Shown piece after piece: positions 22,101-25,785 of a stretch of DNA of 25,785 nucleotides; position 1 is the stretch's first letter; each line of letters starts with the position of its first letter. Below the pieces are notes generated by a model that saw nothing but the letters and a program-made list of their open reading frames with translations, did not search any database and was not told the DNA's origin. Source of the DNA: CAZLGO01 sp964559295 (GTDB taxonomy: Archaea; Methanobacteriota; Methanobacteria; Methanobacteriales; Methanobacteriaceae); the NCBI GenBank assembly GCA_964559295.1, contig CAZLGO010000016.1, forward strand, positions 1-25,785. The letters run 5' to 3'. Both the position numbers and the translations under genes were made by a program.

Positions 22101-23206
22101 TTATAGTCTAAATTTGGATCTGGCATTCCATATTTTGCGAAGACTTCCAAAGCCGCTGCCTCTATCTTTTTCATCTTCAAAATTGTTGATTATAGATACT
22201 ACGTTGGAAACTGCTCTTTTTCCACCACCTATAAGCCATTTACCTTTGGGACTTTTTAGGTCATGGATTNNNNNNNNNNATCCACCACAGGTATTCCTAA
22301 CTCAGATGCAAGGTCAACGCTCGCATGTTTTTTGTGAAATCCTGCTATTTTAATGGATGGTACACCAAGTACACCAGCTTCAATGGTAATGCCCATTCCA
22401 GCACCATATATAAGCCCAGATGAAGCGTTCATGAGGCTTAAAAGATCCACAAATCCATCTAAAACCTTCAGTTTTTGTGATCTCGCAACTATTCGTTGCG
22501 AGTTTGCTAATCTTCGATTAGCAATTTTTATCATACTTCTTACATATTCAGCATCAAAACGGAATGGGACAATTAAAACATCCTTTTGGAGCTTTGCAAC
22601 CGTTTCTATGATCTGCGATATGTTTTCTCTTCTTATATCTCCCCCAAAAACAACCAGTATAAAATCATCCACCCTATATTTGCTTTTTACCCAATCTGGA
22701 TCTTTTAACTTGATTTCACTAACATAAGATGCCATTGGATACCCTCCAATAACTTTAACATTTCTTAACTCATATTTTTCCGTTAAAAAATCCCTAAAAC
22801 GCTCAGATGGAGCAGTTATGATGTTTGAAAATGCTATCATCTCTATTGGATTGTAAATATCCTGTTCTATATGCAAAGTTGGAATACCAAGAATTTTAGA
22901 CGCTACTATCCCTTTTCTTACATCTCCAGCATTCCCACAGGTCATAAGAATATCTATTTTTTTACCTGAAAGTGATTTAATAACATTTAAAATGTCCTTT
23001 AAAACAAGAAATACTTTTTTAACATTAGTTCTTCTTTTAATTTGGCCTCTGCTTTCTCCTATAGAATACATTTCGGTGCAGAATTCGCCAAGTAGTTCTT
23101 CCGCACCATAGCCATGGGTTAAAACAATAATATCTGCATTTAATTTTTTAATTATTGGTATAAATGTCTTTGCAGGAGCCATTTCAGCCATGACTGCTAC
23201 TTTCAT
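22101..23206 (-). CDS. GT-B glycosyltransferase (MurG/DUF354-like), interrupted by assembly gap
   Basis: The 309 codons before the gap encode a GT-B fold: N-terminal MKVAVMAEMAPAKTFIPIIK, LMTCGNAGDVRKGIVA, LHIEQDIYNPIEMI (111-124), the interdomain VVFGGDIRREN (185-195), and the nucleotide-sugar site LIYGAGMGITIEAGVLGVPS (265-284). This recalls MurG, UDP-GlcNAc 2-epimerase and archaeal DUF354 proteins. The 10 N at 22270-22279 break the frame. Beyond them a coding-like stretch (HDLKSPKGKWLIGGGKRAVS and on to WNARSKFRL) ends at a stop at 22101, so the gene probably continues there in a frame the gap conceals. The start overlaps the polymerase stop as ATGA. Residues about 226-246 derive from a palindromic element. 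It converges on the STT3-like gene with 38 nt between stops. Confidence 0.75.
22270..22279. other. Assembly gap (10 N)
   Basis: Ten undetermined bases, a size often used as a placeholder. The true distance and reading frame across it are unknown, and two contigs may have been joined here. Confidence 0.95.
22483..22525. repeat. Two adjacent perfect hairpins inside the glycosyltransferase gene
   Basis: CTCGCAAC/GTTGCGAG (22483-22490 and 22496-22503) and TTGCTAAT/ATTAGCAA (22505-22512 and 22518-22525) are perfect 8-bp stems, each with a 5-nt loop, one base apart. The second is followed by TTTTT on the plus strand. They encode the odd basic stretch KIANRRLANSQRIVARSQKL (227-246) in the minus-strand protein, between VPFRFDAEYVR and VLDGFVDLLSLM. 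It looks like a mobile palindromic element inserted in frame. Confidence 0.7.
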
Positions 23207-24300
23207 CGATAGATCCACCCCACCAACAAAGATATTACAGCCATTATATAAAATATCCATACTATAAGATCAGTAGGTCCTGTTTCAATCCATATTAGCG
23301 TATGTGCAAGAATTATGGCATATAATGCTGTATATACTCCTTTTTTTATTTTTTGGACATTATGCATCATTTTTAAAATCAGTCCAATAAGAAACATCTG
23401 AATTGCAAGAGCTGTGTATCCAAAATCAAGAAGAGAAGGACCGAATATGGTTGAAGTTATGCATGATTTGTATCCTAAAGCTGTCTTTCCCACAATAACC
23501 CTTGGATCAACAGATTTGAAAAACCCAGTCAAAGTGTAATAAAAAACTTCTCCTCCAGTACTTCCTTGAATGGGGATAATTTTATCTAAAACTCCCAAAG
23601 TAAAGCCTGCCCTATAAAAAACAAGTTCAAGAGGATTTAAATTCCAATGTTGCCATTCGATTGATTTCACAGCAACATAACCTATTGAAATTCCTAAAAT
23701 CAATATAATCGATGTGAATATTAAAAAATCCATCAGTTTTAATTTTCTTGTATAATAACTAGTTATAAAAACGCTTAGTACTATAGCAAGTGTTGTGGTC
23801 CTGTAACCTGTAATCGCAAATAAAAGAAGCCCCACAAAAAATAGAAAATAATATTCCTTTTTGTTGAATTTTGCAATGAGTATGTTAATTGAAGGTAAAA
23901 AGATGAGGTAAGATATTACCCAAAGATGAGTACATGTGTTCGCTTTCAGATATCCGCTAAAAAGCGGTATTCCTCCTAATAAATAAATATTTAGTCCCTG
24001 TAAGAATATTCCAATTAAAACAACAAAAAAAAGTGTTTTCTCATCCATCAATTTTTTTTCGATTTTAGATACCCAAAATCCAGTCTGCAAAACACCTGAA
24101 GTTTTCCCAAAAACTTTTGGAGTAAAAACCCCTACCAAAAAGAAAAATGTTCCATAAAATACGTAAAAGATGGCTGTAGAAGATACAAATTCTAAATTCC
24201 TTATTTGATAGTAGTAAGCAATAAGTGCAAGTGCCAGATACAAAAATATCCCAAATACAATAATAAATGGTGAAAATATATCAATGTCTCTGATTTTCAT
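23203..24300 (-). CDS. Oligosaccharide repeat-unit polymerase (O-antigen polymerase-like)
   Basis: A membrane protein of about 365 residues with some eleven helices and a large outer loop (about 220-290 of the longer frame). It fits the oligosaccharide repeat unit polymerase family, which joins lipid-linked repeat units into surface glycans. Typical pieces are FAITGYRTTTLAIVLSVF, LIPSIN-like segments before the loop, and IFGPSLLDFGYTALAIQMF at the end of the loop. The start is uncertain: ATG at 24300 (MKIRDIDIF) resembles relatives best, while an ATG at 24327 gives nine more residues; neither has a strong ribosome site. It lies between cfbB (stop at 24336) and the glycosyltransferase, whose start overlaps its stop. 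The exact polymer is unknown. Confidence 0.75.
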   Translation of the reverse strand: MKIRDIDIFSPFIIVFGIFLYLALALIAYYYQIRNLEFVSSTAIFYVFYGTFFFLVGVFTPKVFGKTSGVLQTGFWVSKIEKKLMDEKTLFFVVLIGIFLQGLNIYLLGGIPLFSGYLKANTCTHLWVISYLIFLPSINILIAKFNKKEYYFLFFVGLLLFAITGYRTTTLAIVLSVFITSYYTRKLKLMDFLIFTSIILILGISIGYVAVKSIEWQHWNLNPLELVFYRAGFTLGVLDKIIPIQGSTGGEVFYYTLTGFFKSVDPRVIVGKTALGYKSCITSTIFGPSLLDFGYTALAIQMFLIGLILKMMHNVQKIKKGVYTALYAIILAHTLIWIETGPTDLIVWIFYIMAVISLLVGWIYR

Positions 24301-24335
24301 CAAATCGCCGCTCTTTAGAATTGTCATTATAAACT

Positions 24336-25691
24336 TCAGCCCTTGTTTTTCTCAATGCCATGGATAAAGCAAGATGCAAGTGTCGGATGTGCCGCAACAT
24401 GTATATGCATATAACTTGCAAGCGTGTTATTTTTCATCAAACCATCTGCTGAATTTACAATACCTTCTCCCCTCAAAATTTCAAAGGCAAAATCAGGTTT
24501 TTTGCCTTTTATTGAAACCTTTGAATAATGGAATTCATGACCCCGGAATATATCGCCTTTTTTTGATATTATATTGTTCTTTTTGGCTTTTGCAATCACA
24601 TAACTTAAAGCCTGGGGTTTTTTAGTCATTTGGGATGGGTAATCAAAAACTTGGCACATTTTTTTGCCATCTATTGAATCTGTAAGATACATGAACCCGC
24701 CGCATTCTGCATAGATAGGATTACCATCCTCATGGAATTTTCTAACAGATCTTCTCATTGATTCATTAGATTCAAGCTCCCGTGCAAAGATTTCAGGGTA
24801 TCCTCCACCAAAATAGAGAGCATCAACATCAGGGACTTCATCATCATGAAAAGGACTGAAAGGAACTACATTAGCATTATTGGCTTCCAGAGCCTCTAAA
24901 TTTTCTATATAATAAAAGTTAAATACTTCATCCATTGCAACTCCGATTTTGACCTTTTCATGGTTATCCTCATACCATAGGTCCTCTCTTCCACCTGGAA
25001 GTTTTCCAGAATCCTTCATTATGGATATGAGCAAATCTAAATCTATATTCTCTCCAATAACCTTTCCCCATATTTCGATGTAGTTTATTATGTTATCACG
25101 TTCCACCGCAGGTACAAGTCCAAGATGCCTCTGTTCAACCTTTATGGCATCATCTCTTGGAATACCACCAATTACATCTGTTTTTGCAAGTTTTTCAACG
25201 GCTTCTTTGGTCTTAAGATAGTGTTTTTTATTTTTAATCTGATTCAAAATTACGCCTTTAATCTTTATGGTGGGATCAAGGGTTTTAAATCCAATAACAA
25301 TTGCTGCAGCACTTTTTACCAGGCTTCTTGCATTTAAAATGAGAATCACAGGAGCATCAAGCGCCTTTGCAATCGAAGCTGTGTTTCCAACATCCTCAAT
25401 AGGACTTATCCCCTCATAAAGCCCTCTTACACCTTCAATTATGCCAAAATCTGATTTCGAAACTTTTAAACCCCAATCATATGCTTTTCTGATCTGTCCT
25501 TCGGACATGAAAAATGAATCAAGGTTTCTTGACCTTGTTCCGGTTGCAAGGGTGTGATAAGATGGATCTATGTAGTCTGGGCCAACCTTAAATGGTTGGA
25601 TTCTATATTCAGCAGATAAAGCCTTCATGATGCCTGTTGAAATTGTGGTCTTTCCAACCGCACTTCCAGTTCCTGCTAAGACAACTCTCAT
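24336..25691 (-). CDS. cfbB: Ni-sirohydrochlorin/cobyrinate a,c-diamide synthase
   Basis: A 451-residue glutamine-dependent amidotransferase of the CbiA/CfbB family. In methanogens it amidates the a and c side chains of Ni-sirohydrochlorin in coenzyme F430 synthesis and can serve cobalamin synthesis as well. The N-terminal ATPase domain has the P-loop GTGSAVGKTT (7-16), PFKVGPDYIDPSYH (33-46), IIEGVRGLYEG and ILN. The C-terminal class I glutaminase domain has LYFGGGYPE, the nucleophile C330 in YAECGGFMYL, and the histidine end SYMHIHVAAHP (H429/H431). There is no ribosome site; a TATA-like TTTAAATA (25722-25715) about 26 nt before the ATG points to a leaderless message. CbiA and CfbB cannot be told apart by eye. 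Confidence 0.9.
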   Translation of the reverse strand: MRVVLAGTGSAVGKTTISTGIMKALSAEYRIQPFKVGPDYIDPSYHTLATGTRSRNLDSFFMSEGQIRKAYDWGLKVSKSDFGIIEGVRGLYEGISPIEDVGNTASIAKALDAPVILILNARSLVKSAAAIVIGFKTLDPTIKIKGVILNQIKNKKHYLKTKEAVEKLAKTDVIGGIPRDDAIKVEQRHLGLVPAVERDNIINYIEIWGKVIGENIDLDLLISIMKDSGKLPGGREDLWYEDNHEKVKIGVAMDEVFNFYYIENLEALEANNANVVPFSPFHDDEVPDVDALYFGGGYPEIFARELESNESMRRSVRKFHEDGNPIYAECGGFMYLTDSIDGKKMCQVFDYPSQMTKKPQALSYVIAKAKKNNIISKKGDIFRGHEFHYSKVSIKGKKPDFAFEILRGEGIVNSADGLMKNNTLASYMHIHVAAHPTLASCFIHGIEKNKG

Positions 25692-25714
25692 ATTAATGTA
25701 GTAAGGAGTGATGT

Positions 25715-25769
25715 TATTTAAAAATTTAGTAATAAGGTGCTAGATTTTCTGAGATTTTCTGAGAATTCT
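25715..25769 (-). promoter_or_regulatory. cfbB promoter with upstream tandem repeat
   Basis: TTTAAATA (25722-25715, minus strand) is the likely TATA element, placing the start at or next to the ATG. Some 20-50 nt further upstream is an exact tandem duplication of GATTTTCTGA (25743-25752 and 25753-25762), then the palindrome AGAATTCT (25762-25769). Paired sites of this kind can bind a regulator. Confidence 0.4.
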
Positions 25770-25785
25770 TATAACTTCATTTTGA

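Noticed and set aside
22114..22353. Plus-strand ORF running through the N gap
   Set aside because: It is antisense to the glycosyltransferase and depends on undetermined bases.
22483..22525. CRISPR array or riboswitch from the paired hairpins
   Set aside because: There are only two unlike hairpins with no spacers, and they lie inside a coding frame that stays open.

Overview
The window is chromosomal DNA of an AT-rich methanogenic archaeon, most likely a member of the Methanobacteriales (Methanobacterium-like). The evidence is a CfbB/CbiA-type synthase of coenzyme F430, a cobalt-factor II methyltransferase, a geranylgeranyl reductase for archaeal ether lipids with its ferredoxin, a protein with pseudomurein-binding-like repeats, archaeal TATA/BRE promoters, three archaeal tRNAs without encoded CCA, and an archaeal-type HisF. 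The assembly is a draft: a 10-N gap at 22270-22279 interrupts a gene.

Layout. 1-2764 (minus strand) is an arsenic operon, arsM-arsR-arsP-thioredoxin-small Trp/His/Cys-rich protein, with a strong promoter and a dyad at the expected transcription start. 2796-6468 (minus) is a probable three-gene unit, tetR, a radical SAM/SPASM protein and a B12-binding radical SAM protein. A perfect 9-bp-arm palindrome lies beside the tetR TATA box. 6785-10430 holds cbiL (minus), a Rad3/XPD-like helicase (plus), tRNA-Arg(TCG) (minus) and hisF (plus). A 27-nt element occurs both in front of cbiL and in front of tRNA-Arg.

10431-13359 is eroded DNA: short coding-like remnants, a small membrane protein, an OGG-type DNA glycosylase and a decayed IS4-type transposase. 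A GAP-family membrane protein (13360-14058) and the tRNA-Thr(GGT)/tRNA-Leu(TAA) pair follow. After about 900 nt of very AT-rich DNA comes a compact, virus-like lysis cassette (15579-17418): a mini-ORF, a holin-like peptide, a GHL10-like glycoside hydrolase and a C39-like cysteine peptidase carrying pseudomurein-binding-like repeats. No capsid, terminase or integrase gene is visible beside it.

18187-22062 (plus) encodes a 2[4Fe-4S] ferredoxin (56 aa), geranylgeranyl reductase and a large GT-C/STT3-like membrane protein with a C-terminal alpha-toroid-like domain. Converging on it (22101-25691, minus) are cfbB, a surface-oligosaccharide polymerase and a GT-B glycosyltransferase. The glycosyltransferase gene holds the assembly gap and two adjacent perfect hairpins that look like an in-frame palindromic insertion. 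This right-hand third therefore combines membrane-lipid saturation with envelope glycan synthesis.

The strongest candidates for undescribed biology are the lysis cassette, the STT3-like/toroid fusion, the palindromic element inside the glycosyltransferase gene, and the TetR-controlled radical SAM pair.
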